Below, piece by piece: positions 40,002 to 51,300 of a stretch of 64,000 nucleotides of DNA. Position 1 is the stretch's first letter. Each line of letters begins with the position of its first letter. Below the pieces are notes generated by a model. That model saw only the letters and a list, made by a program, of their open reading frames with translations. It ran no database searches and had not been told where the DNA came from. The translations under genes were made by a program, and so were the position numbers. Where the stretch lies: assembly GCA_963082875.1 (NCBI GenBank), contig OY720097.1, positions 11,416,501 through 11,480,500 on the forward strand. Direction: 5' to 3'. Origin of the DNA: Corella eumyota. Taxonomy: Eukaryota; Chordata; Ascidiacea; Phlebobranchia; Corellidae.

Positions 40002-41341
40002 TTTGTAGTACGTAGCGGTAATTTCAAAAAAAATCTTTGACAACAAAAGGTATAATGGAAATAAGAGGCGTTTTAAGAAAATCAGCGGTATCGTACTGAA
40101 ACGTAGTTAAAGTTTAGGTCTTCGATTAAATGTATCTAAGTCAGAATATTAGGGGCAGCAACGTAAATTAGCCAAGTAACAAACTTGTTGTGAAGTATCG
40201 GCACTTTTTTTATTGGGTTTGCTTGTAAAACGCAATCTGTCAATCTGTTTAGTTTCGCCTCCAGAGATTATAATTTTAGAGTGACCTTATTTGTTTCGAT
40301 TAGTAAATGTACTAGCTGACAAGACAAGTTTTAGTTGTTTTTAAGGGAGTTTTTTTTAGGATTGTTAAATTTAAAAAAAGTTTGCCTTTAATAAATTTTT
40401 AAAGAACATACTTGTAATAAGAATTGTAAAATGTTATTTGATTGCGTTTTTTTTCTTTATATAGGCAATCTATATACAAAGAAAAATACTTTGAAAGCAA
40501 TACATTCATAAACAAGCTGACAAGGTATTTAAATTTTAAATGTCAGAATATTTATATATAAAATTAGATGCATAGCAAAACATTTGGTGTTTTTACCAAT
40601 AGTTCGTGCTTCAACCGGACAATTTTTTAGTTTTTAGCTGTTATTTTCCATTTTTTCCCAGCATTTAATTTACAATCTTCACGCCTGTGTGAAAAAGGAA
40701 ACAATCAAATGTAATATAACACCGATTTAAATTTAACAAGTATTGTAATTTTAAATGGCAGTATAACCAGAGAGTGAAATAGATTAATTTATTAAAAAAT
40801 GCAGAAAAAATAGTTTAGTTCAAGAATTTGTGGATTTTAAACTGTTATAAGCTTATAGACTTATTTATTGAAACAATTACTTCCTTGTACTATTATTACT
40901 TGGGTTTTTTAAAAAGAAAATAGGCTAGCAATTGTGGTGAACTATTTTATTTTTCTAGAAATAACAATAATATCCTTTGAGATTAAAAACAACTTCTTAT
41001 AGTTTATTATTTTACCACATAAACCGGTATTGCAGTTAAACAATACTTATATATTGCTTTAGCTTATATTGCAAAATTCACTGTAATTCTTAATCAGGGT
41101 ATTTTATTATTAGTGGCTTAATATGCAATATCCTGCTTTAAAATATCAACAATGTTTAACATAGTTTGTAGACAAAAAATGCACTTTAAGTCCAAAAATT
41201 GTGATTTTTAATTTAGGTTAGGTTTGAAGCATGTAGGCACCGTAAAAGATTGTAAAGAAATTGTTGAGTGCATTTGTTGCATATGTTGTCGGTGTAAATG
41301 TGTTATTTTTAATCTTAATAAATATCTACAAAAATATTAAA

Positions 41342-44300
41342 ATGAAGCCAAGAAGAAATTCAACTAAAGATTCTGTTCAGTGCAAAACTTTAAATGGTAA
41401 GTTCAATTTACAACATTTTATTTAAATGTGTGTACCAAAGCAATAAGTATTTAAAACAAATATTATATATTTATATATATACAAACAAATTTTCTTATTT
41501 GGTAGTTATTTTAAAAGTTGCAAGTAGGAAATAAATCAGTAATTTGTAACACACTTTTCTATTAAAAAACACCTCAGGAAACAGGTTAGTTTCCTTTAGG
41601 GTTCTGCTACACTGAAGTATAATATTACGATTTAAATTTCAATTGGTTTTAAAATTTAATCCAGTTTGACAGCCTATTGGCCTATAAAGGAAGCGTTTAT
41701 TAGAACACAATAAGCAAAAGCTATACTATAAGTTAAAAAGGGAAATTATATTTAATTTAAAGTTTCTGTTAATTTCCACTTAGTTGCAGTAGTTACCATG
41801 ATTAATTATAGTACAACATGCTGTTATGATTTATTCAAAGCATGATCAATGCCACATTAAATATCATAAAAATAATGTTGAAATCACATGAATAGTATTG
41901 CTAATATATGTAGGCATTTTAATGTACAATCATGTTATATTATTTTTACCCTGTTACAAGTAAATCACTATTTATTTGTTAATAACAGGAAGTGATCAGT
42001 TAAAAGCGGAAATTGTCATAATTGCATCATAAATGACAGATCGTGTTAGGCAAGCTAGGTTGATAACTACGTCATAATGTTTGTGTACAAACGTGATGTA
42101 TTCAATGACTCGACACACGTTGTAAATTTGTTTTAACCTGCTAACCTGTCAACCATAAAAAATTACCTTTTAGGTTATTTAAAACTATTTAATTTAATGT
42201 AAATATTTACATGTTATTTTATACTTGAATATCCTTTTACTATTTTGTGTAACAGTTATTAAACTGTAAACATTTTTTTGAGGTATTATATTTTTGGTTT
42301 ATATCAGTTTCTCTTTTTCTACTTAACTAATTGATTAAATGTACTTCCTGTAGCCCATTGTAAACATTAATATTAACGTCATGTAGTTCCACTAACTTCC
42401 CCTTATGTTATTGCACCAACAAGCATGCAAACTGCAATATTACCAGCAAAAAAAGCAACATTAAATGTAGGGTAATTTAAAAGACATAGCTCACAGTTTA
42501 AAACATTCAAATTTTTTATGAAAAATGATGTTTAACTGTTTGAAGTAGTTATCCTAATCTATACACCTTAAAGGGTTCAATTAGTTTTTTAAAATTTACG
42601 CAAATGTCTAATTTAGCAGACTGCGGATCTATTGAGCATGTTTTAAATGAGGCTAGAGAAGAAATATGTTGCCTCGAACAAAAAAATAACCAGATGGAAA
42701 ATGCGTTAAGTGATTTACAGAAATGGTTGCAGGGGGTAAATAGTTCTGATACGTCAACCCATCAACTTAACCCTTCAGCTGGAAACGTATCAATGGGTAA
42801 ATCTAAATCACTTTAATGTTATGATGTAGTCATTTTAGATTTTAATTTAAACACATTTGATATCATTTTTTCAGAAATTTTTTTAATGTATATATATCAT
42901 TTTTTTATATAATTTGTTTTCAGTTAATACATTAATTGAGTTTAAATAAAATAAGGCTTTTTTACAATTCATTTTGCATTTAAATTATCCTTTTTGTTAT
43001 GTAGGTATGCAAACCAGTTTTGCCGAGAGCCGAAATGAAAATATGGAAGAGAAACTTGAAACAGAAAATCTTGCTTTGAAAAAACAGCTTACAGAACTCA
43101 AGAAAATTATCAATGATCTAACTAACAAAAAAGTAAAATAATTTAATTTTTTACTTATCCAATTTTAAACCAATTTATTAATTGCAAAAGGATAAATGGT
43201 ATTTAAGAACTTGATAAAATATTACATTTTTTTAAATATTTAAATGTTTTCTTAGATGCAAGCATCTGTATCACTTCCTTCGACTTCATGTGAAAACAGG
43301 TATGCTTGCCTAAAGTTTTATCCTATATTTATGTTAATATTTAAAATATTGTAGTACTATTTAAAGTCACTACAATAAACAGTTTTTAAATTCCTTGGTT
43401 TGTTTTTAGAAATAAAAATGATTTAAAGAAACGTTTATCAGACACATCACTGCTTGTTCACCAACTGGTCAAAAACAAGGATTTAAATCTAAATCAGCAA
43501 AATATCAATTTATTAACAAACCAGTCTCAGGTTAAAAAGATACATTACATATTATGTATAAAAAATTGTAAAAATTAAGCAAATTTGCTAAATTAATGGG
43601 TAAATCTTTATTTTTGCATTTTACATTGTTTAATATTTAAATAACTTGTAGGCCTATTTCATTTTTATTAATAAGTATTTTATTTTTTAGCCTGATGTTG
43701 TGGTAGATATTTCAAACTCAAGCCATTCCATTTTAGATTCGAGTAATGCTGATGAACTACAAAGACAACTTTGTGATGTAGGTTTTTTCTTTTGTATATG
43801 AGACCCTATACTCTACTTATAAGTGTAAAAACATTAGCCCTATGCTGCACCCAAATGGATTTATTATTTAAAATGTTTGTATATACTGTTAGCAGTAAAT
43901 GTCGAATGTTTGGTGGTAGTCTCTTACTTGCTAATTTTGTATCTTAGGCACTTGAAAAAAACACAAGGTGGCAGTGTTACAACTCGGAGCGTGAGCAATA
44001 TGTAGCCACATTATTAGCAAAATACAACAACACTTCACTTCAATTGCAGGATGTAAGACAAAGATTTGCACTTGCAACAAGCAACCCTGGTAGATTATTC
44101 TAACAAAAAATTCTGTTTGGAAAAAGATTAAAAAGTTTTTTTTTAAATGTATAGTACCACCAAAATGTTGGATATCAAATAATTTGTTTTTATTATAGAC
44201 AAATTAGCTGTTGAGCAAAGAAGGTATTTTGACAAATTACTTGTTGATGCCAGACAAGAATTAGCAAATGAGAGGGACAAGGAAACAAGGATAACAACAG

Positions 44301-45346
44301 AACTGTCGATTGTTAAAGAAGAAACAATTCAATTAAAAAAGGTAACTACTTTTAAAATTAACAATATTTTTAATTTTAAGCTGAATTTGTGTTGTTTGAA
44401 AAATATTTTTTTAAATACTAAGTTGTTTAATTTAAATACTTTTAAACACTAATTTGAATTTTTAGGATTTAGAAAAATGGAGAGGAAGGTATGAGGAACA
44501 GAGGGAAGCGAATGCTGCTTTGAATGCCAATTATGAGAGTGAAAGACGAAGAAGTAACAACAACGCCATGGAGAGTAAGGAAAAACAATCACAGATACAA
44601 CTTTTACAAAGACAGGTACCATAAAAGCTCCGATTAAAAGTAAAAAAGGAAAATTATATACCACCTATATTTAAATAACATATAAAAAATTAAAAATATT
44701 TTTAGGTACAGTTGTTTAGTGAGGATTTTAGGTCTGAAAGAAAAGAAAAAGAAACCTTAGAAATTGAAATAAAACATCAAAGAAAAAGGATGGAAATATT
44801 ACAAAAGAAGCTTGATTATTCCAATAAGGTTTAATGCTTGTATTTATTTGAACTATAAATTTTTATAGCGTTTACCATTTTTTTAAATATTATTTACACC
44901 AAAATTATATTTTTTAAAAACAGAAACAAAATACATATTTCAATGATATACTGTATGATGATTTTATTGCAAGTGAAAATTGCATGCAAGACCACATCTC
45001 TGGCACTCCCAGGCATAGAAGGGGTGTTTCACCTCCCAAACGAAGGCAACCTGTTACTATCCAGTCAATGAAAGAAGAGTTGAACAAAAAATATCCTAAA
45101 CCGAGGAAAATTGCACCAGCCATTCCTACCCCTAGAAAAGAGTCCAGAGCTATTCCTTTACAGACTAAATCTGGCATTAATTCTTCTACTTACACTGCCC
45201 CCAAGCGCAAAACTGGTGAAACAGCCACTCGACACCAGCAAAGAGTTTCCAATGGTGATTCGCTGTTGCAATGTCCAAACTGCGGAAAAGAATATGACAT
45301 TAACGAACATGTGTTGTTGATTGCGCACATTGACGTTTGCGAATAA
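41342..45346 (+). CDS. CEP55: CEP55, midbody abscission scaffold
   Basis: CEP55 recruits ALIX and TSG101 to the midbody so that ESCRT-III can cut the intercellular bridge. Eleven exons join in frame to 531 residues (human 464). The first exon (41342-41396, MKPRRNSTKDS) matches the human start, which also has STKD, and splices to 42617. A long coiled coil follows. Exon 43948-44089 has ALEKNTRW then SEREQYVATLLAKY, matching the ALIX/TSG101-binding EABR region of human CEP55 (QREVYVKGLLAK). The exon at 44706-44828 has a UBAN-like motif (VQLFSEDFRSERKEKE). The last exon (44924-45346) ends in a C2HC finger (CPNCGKEY...EHVLLIAHIDVC), very close to the human C-terminus CPKCNIQYPATEH...HVEYC. NEMO and optineurin share UBAN and finger but lack the EABR block. 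Confidence 0.88.
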
Positions 45347-45672
45347 ATTTGTTCCAATGATTTCTTCATGCTCTTGCTTGCTTTTTGCAGTTTATTTGCA
45401 TCTTTTTACTTTAAGCAGATTTTTTTTTTACTTCTTAAAATATCAAACAGCTTTTTGTGTACCAAACATTTCCTATCTTACTTTCTTTTTTAAAAAAAAA
45501 TTTGTTTTTTTTATTGAATTGTTTCAACTTTGTTTTTAGCAATATATCCCCTGCCTGTATAAAAATGAACTGCATAAGTTTATTTTGTTACCCACATTAT
45601 TTCTGTAATTTTTGTTTGGTCATTTTGTTTTTACTTGTTTAATACAGTCCGCCTATCTTAGTTTATAATGGC

Positions 45673-45678
45673 AATAAA
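45673..45678 (+). terminator. Candidate polyadenylation signal of CEP55
   Basis: This AATAAA is followed by an A-run 327 bases after the CEP55 stop. Another AATAAA overlaps the stop codon itself at 45342 and is too early to be the main one. The convergent zinc-finger gene ends only 174 bases further on. Confidence 0.5.
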
Positions 45679-45851
45679 AAAAATTGTTGTCTTTTAACAG
45701 GCGTACCAATTTAATGTTTTACATTTTTAAAGCATTTATGATTTACAATACGATAATATTAACATGGGAAAGAAATAATTAAACAAAGGAATTTTATATA
45801 AGAAAAGCAATTCTTAAAAAGTAACACAATAATTTGGTCCAAAAACATTAA

Positions 45852-47335
45852 TTAAAGATCATCTAATGAAGGAAAAGAATGATTTGAACTTGATTGAAAG
45901 GTTGATCTGATTGAAGATAAAACGCAAGATGGAATAGAAACTTCAACATCCTTTTCTATATAACCCCAACACCATCTTAAAAACTGAGTGTAAGCAATGT
46001 TTCTGTACTTTCTAAATATAAATAAATAATAGTTAGTATCAAACAAAGTAGGTAGCCAGAAAAGTAACTAGAGTTATTGGTATTGGCAAAAATGTATTTA
46101 TTTTTTAAACATTATTACATAAAATGGCACAATAAAAACAATGCCTTACTCTGAAATATCTAATTCATGTGGAGTATCATTTTCCTTTTTATTATTGTAA
46201 TGAGCAACTTGCAGTACCCAATAATTTAAACATACAGCATTGAAGCCTGGGTGTTCTGTTATACATTTGAAGTTGCCTCCTATAGCTTGTAACTTGTTTT
46301 GAATAGCACCAATTTCAGAGCAGCATATGCATTCTTGTTGATTGTACATAAGCTTACAATTGGAACAGGTACACCTATCAGTTGCAAAATATTATTTTAA
46401 TATATGAATAAATTTTGGAATGAAAAACAATGGTAAAATTACCAAATTATGTTGTTTATTCTTTTGTTACTATTTGGATAAGTAAGTTCTTGGTTTTCAG
46501 AATTCGGCAAAGATATGTTATTAATAGTTTTTGTGTTTTTTTCCTTCACTGGAAATGTGGTTGTTTGTAATTTAGGTGTTGGTACTTTTCTTTTCTCTTG
46601 AGAAACTGTTACCAAGGAATCAGAGTTATTATAATCAATGGAATTATTTAAAGATAAAGCCTGGGTACTTTCATTTTCTCGTTTAATAGTGGCCTCAAGC
46701 CATGGTGCCATTGCCTGCAAGTGCCTTGCACTACAGTTATGTCGTTGCATTCTTTCATGGGCTTTGCCGTAACTGGAAAACCCAGTAGTGGCATATACAG
46801 TTGGGGCATGCCTGCCTTTCTTGTGCATAGCAGATGCATCTTGTTCAGAAAAATGACGACAGGCAAAACAATACGCTTTATTAAAAGAAATGGAATATTC
46901 CAACCATGGATATTTATCAAACCACTTAGCACAAAATGAATGTGATTTAGGGCCATGCATTGTTTTTGGGTAAACCTGAAGTCTTGGTTGGAATGGGCCC
47001 TCATCTGGAGATTGAGAGATGTCACAGGGAAGAACATATCCCATAACTTGTTTGTTTTTGTTGGAATTGCTTAATTTTACTTCTTCATCCTACAAGTAGT
47101 GTGAATTAAAACATACATAACTATATGCATTTATGTAATATTTACTTTTAGTTTAAGCAAAAATATTAAATATTGGTGTTAGCTAACTACCAAGCTGTCT
47201 TACATTTGTAATAATTCCAATGTCATTAAAGTGATTGGCATTTTTATCATTAAATTCAGTTTCCTCATAGTTTAAATCCGACAGTGAACTTATTTCACAA
47301 GGGTCAGTAAACAATTTTTCATCGGAGTCTGTCAT
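45852..47335 (-). CDS. TTF-type zinc finger fused to a P2X7-like cysteine-rich ballast domain
   Basis: Four exons join in frame: 47335-47204, 47089-46443, 46374-46150 and 46011-45852, giving 387 residues. An acidic N-terminus is followed, at about residues 75-170, by a full TTF-type finger of the kind in hAT transposases and ZMYM proteins (FCAKWFDKYPWLEYSISF, then YCFACRHF, then GFSSYGKAHERMQRH). A polar linker follows. From residue 260 comes a cysteine-rich unit (CTCSNC, CICCSE, CITEHPGFNAVCLNYWVLQ, then KYRNIAYTQFLRWCWGY and IPSCVLSSIR). That order and spacing match the intracellular C-terminal domain of P2X7 (human: LRHCAYRCYATW, LPSCCRWRIR). There is no membrane segment, so it is not a receptor. 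No transposase catalytic or dimerisation domain is present. A nuclear, zinc-binding role is inference. Confidence 0.85.
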
Positions 47336-47620
47336 TTGCTTAGTTAGTTTAAGCTATTAATTTGTTGTATGTTTTAATTTTCTTAAACAAACTTATAAAA
47401 ACAAGAAAAAAACAAATTATTTTACTTGGAAACCATTCTTTTCTAACGTAAACTTTGTTTACATCCACCATGTTTTTACTCGAAGGGATTTCTTTCTCGT
47501 TTTCCCCTTTTTCTTTTTTTATCTCTCAAATCCTTGTATTTTTTTGGTTGTTCAAGTTTAATGGGTTTTTGTTTTGCAACTAAATGTACAACGTGTAACT
47601 CAAAAAAAGATAGATAACCG
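47336..47620. promoter_or_regulatory. Short bidirectional promoter region
   Basis: Only 285 bases separate the start codons of the TTF/P2X7-like gene (minus) and the small gene (plus), so the two probably share a promoter. A pyrimidine-rich block (47487-47525, TTTCTCGTTTTCCCC) is the only conspicuous composition. No TATA box is clear. Confidence 0.5.
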
Positions 47621-47966
47621 ATGATCAAAATGGATTTAAATCAAAGAATAGAAACATTGCTGCAAATGGAAGCCATTTTGGCAAAAGTAGAATCCACATT
47701 AAATAGTATTGAAGGTATGTATAAACTATTTTGTATTTCAGTTAATAATTTTGGTTTGTGCCTGGTTAAAAGGAAACATGAATTTAAAGTTGGGTCATTT
47801 TTATTTTGTAAAAACTAGTTTTCTGATATATGCGACTATTGTAGCTCGTGTAAATGCACTGTCAGTTGATATTACAATATTCTGTTCTGCAAAACTCCCA
47901 GAGGAAAATGCAATACCTCAATCACGAAAAAGTGAATGTGAAAAATGTTCCATAAATAATTGTTAG
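47621..47966 (+). CDS. Small two-exon protein of unknown function, 71 residues
   Basis: Exon 47621-47714 ends in a clean GTATGT donor and joins exon 47845-47966 after a GTAG acceptor, with matching phase. The first 45 residues have a regular heptad of I, L, M and V (RIETLLQMEAILAKVESTL, then IEARVNAL), consistent with a short coiled coil. The tail has three cysteines (SECEKCSINNC). A second ATG three codons in (47630) has a better context. I do not recognise the family. It could be a subunit of a small coiled-coil complex, or a chance open frame in a transcript from the bidirectional promoter. The phase-matched intron argues for a real gene. Confidence 0.5.
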
Positions 47967-48387
47967 AATTTTGGTACTTTATTGAATAATCAGTTTTTGT
48001 TAGTAATAGTAAAAAGACTCGTTTTTGCTTTTTTTATTAAAAAAAAGTTTAAGACACACCAACATACAATTCCCTTAAATTTTGCTTAATGTTAGTTCTC
48101 AATAGAATGAGATTTTTTATAAATAGTATTGGTATAATTTTGGAATCAGATACAAGAGAGCAATACAATACCTAAATGTTGTTTAGCGTAAACAATTCAA
48201 GTAAGACATTTAAAATAAAGCAATAGTTTTGATGAGGAAGTTTATACACTCTTTTAATATTCAGAAACAGCATATACAGTAAAGCTGATTTAAAAAATAT
48301 GATTTTAAAACACAATTTACAATCAAATTCAAAAAAGGGGTAAAAAAGCAAAAAAGTTTTGTGCTAATTATTTATAGCGTTATTTCT

Positions 48388-51300
48388 CTATATGTGAGAT
48401 GCAGAATCAGAGCTTCGATTTGATATTGTTCGATGTCTTTTGTTTGCGATTTCTACATTTACAAAAGTCTCATCTTGGCTTATCACATAAGCTGATGGTC
48501 TTTCATTAGCATCCTTATTTAGCATAGTTAAAGTGAGGCGTGACTGTAAAAAAAAAGGTTAAAATCAGTTTAAAGGCTATATATACTGCTTCTATTTATG
48601 TACTGTATTATGTAATATAAATGAATAAGTTTTTAGAACAAAACTTCTTACTGCATTTGGATATTTTTGTGTAAACTTATTTGGAAATTGAAGCTTGCGA
48701 GCTTGGGTAAGATGCTGAATTCTTTCCATTTGAGTTCCAAAAATGTTAAAAAGTTCAAATAAAATGAGCCCAAGTGCAAATATATCAACTTTTTCACTGT
48801 ATGTTCCACTTGACATCTAAAAAAAGTAACAATTGTACCCACAAAGTAGTAATATGTCAGTTATTCTAGTTTTATATAATAAGTAAAGACTTAAAAGTCA
48901 TAATAAGTAAGTTACCTATTGCATTATCAAAAAAATTTTGTGAAGGCATTCATGTTATATTAGATAGAAATGGACATTAGACAAATGCATTAAAATGTAT
49001 TTTATTTAATTGCAAAAAAGAAAATTACTTACTTGTTCTGGTGCCATATATAGCTTAGTGCCCACATGTTGTGTATGAGTGTCTTCAGAATTATCGTCCA
49101 AAAATGCCTCCTCATAATATCGATCACCCTCTCCAACATTTGTTACCAGACCAAAGTCCCCAACTTTAATAGTGCCATCAAGTGAGAAGAATACATTCGA
49201 AGGTTTTAAGTCACGATGGATAAGCCCAGTTTCATGAACATATTGGACAGCACTTAATACCTGAACAATAAAAGCATTTTTAATTTAACAATTCTCCAAA
49301 AGATTAAGTAACCATTATAATAGATAATTAAAATTTATACTGATGACTAGTTATAACGCAAAGGAATTGTTTTAAATTGATGTATAATTAATAAACATTG
49401 TTTTTACCTGATGGAATATATCAATACAAATGTCAGGTTGTCGATTTTTTACATTTGTTGCCATCCATTCCCTTAAACTTTCTTTTTTGCATAGTTGCAT
49501 TTGGATATATAGATACACAGTCAGTGGTTGTATTTTTTTAATAATATTTTTAGATTTGTCCTTATTTTGCAAACTTGTTTTAGAACTTTGTTCACTTAAC
49601 TTGTCTTGCAAATCTAAAAGCAAAATAATTTTTGGTTTAATGTATATTTGTCAACAATAAAATCCATAGTTTGGGCTTGATTGGTAAGTAAATCAAATTT
49701 AGTCACTTTTTGAGTTTAAGTCTCTCTTACTTTGACTTGTATAGCTGAAGGCTTTGTTTGAAAATTTCTGTAAAAGAAAATTGATTACAAATTTTCTACT
49801 TTAATTTAAAAAAAATTTTAAAAAAGTATAAAAATATATTTTACCCCAGTTTGAAGCAGGTTTTGGCCTGTTTCAGTTGGTTCTCCAAACACAATGCTTT
49901 CCGATTTATTCTCATTTTGGTACATTTTAAAAGGTACATTAGAGTTTGCCGTGAAGTTATTATTGGCGCGGTTTCTTACAACACTTTCACTACAATCCGA
50001 TGAACCACTTGATATAAAAAACTTCCCTCCTACATCATTATTTTCGAGTTTTTTGAAATCGGTTTGTTGTAGATCACCAAACAACCCGCTGTCTGACTTG
50101 TCGTTAAATTCCACAGTGAAACCTTCCGTCAAAGCTAGACCGTTGTATTTTTCAAGTTCTAATGATTGCTGTGAACTGACATCAGTAAATGTGGTTTGTT
50201 TGAATGAATCTATGTTGGTATCAGCAGTTTGATCAGTTTTAACATAGTCATGAAGCGAGGTGGGATGGCTTAACATAGTTGATGGAGACTGGGTCCAGGC
50301 ACTAACAACAGAGAAAGCATTTAAATATATAGTTTGTGTTTTAATTTTTAACAGTTGAACTATTATCCTGTATACTATTATTTTTTAGTTTTGCAAGAAA
50401 ACTCTAATTTAGTCATTCTCAAGCTTCTTTTTGACGAAGTTGTTAATTGCATTAATTTCATTAGAACAGGATTTTAACACATATTTAAACCTTAAATCCT
50501 GAAGTAGGGAATGATCGAAATTTTTTTGCCACCCACTTGGTGGTTGCTCACTCCAAGCATTAAAATATCTCACGATAGATTGATGTTCCAACTTAGCCAA
50601 AGCTCTAACTTCTCTGAGTACTTTCTCTCTTGCATTTTCACTTTAAAAAACAAGGTTTTAGTTAATAAAAAAACCTAGCACTGCAGTGATAAAATATTTG
50701 AAGTAATTAATGTAGATTTTGTCGCTTACTTGTGTGGAAGAGATATTCGTTTAACGGCATATTCACAGTCGTCCATTTTATTTCTTGCTTTAAAAACAAC
50801 ACCAAATCCTCCCTAAAAGTGTTATTTTTAAGTTGTATGACTTAACAGTTATTTACCTAACAGTTATCAGTTAGATGATACAGCAAACAATACATATTAG
50901 GTAATGTGGAAAAAAGTCATTGTTTTTAATTTCTGTATTCGATTTAATGGTTTAGTTAATTACTTAACAATATTACCTTCCCTAAACATTCCAAAGGTTC
51001 AAAATCCTCAATAAATCTGGATTGATATTCATGTGTATAACTAGGTTCACCCTTGGAAGGTACTTCCTCTTCTTTTTTTTGGTATTGAGCCTCACTTATT
51101 TTCATTGAATGCCTTTTTCGATGCTGGAAAAAATCAGGATACGCTTGTTAGCATTTTAACTTTATTTTGTTTGTTAGTATGTGGTCAAAAATGTAAAAAA
51201 AAATAAATAAAAAACATTAAAATACTATAAAGCCTTTTTTTTACAACTTACAAGTTGCATGCATTTTGATATTAAGCATTGCACGAAAACTGAGACTGAA

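Noticed and set aside
42617-45346. Calling the coiled-coil gene NEMO or optineurin because of the UBAN-like motif.
   Set aside because: The EABR-like block, the N-terminal STKD and the exact C-terminal finger spacing fit CEP55 better.
45852-46374. Reading the P2X7-like exons as part of a real P2X receptor.
   Set aside because: No membrane segments or extracellular P2X domain exist nearby. The exons splice in phase to the TTF-finger exon instead.
46648-47037. A 129-codon alternative frame on the minus strand inside the TTF-finger exon.
   Set aside because: It overlaps the TTF reading frame, which has clear family motifs, and shows none itself.
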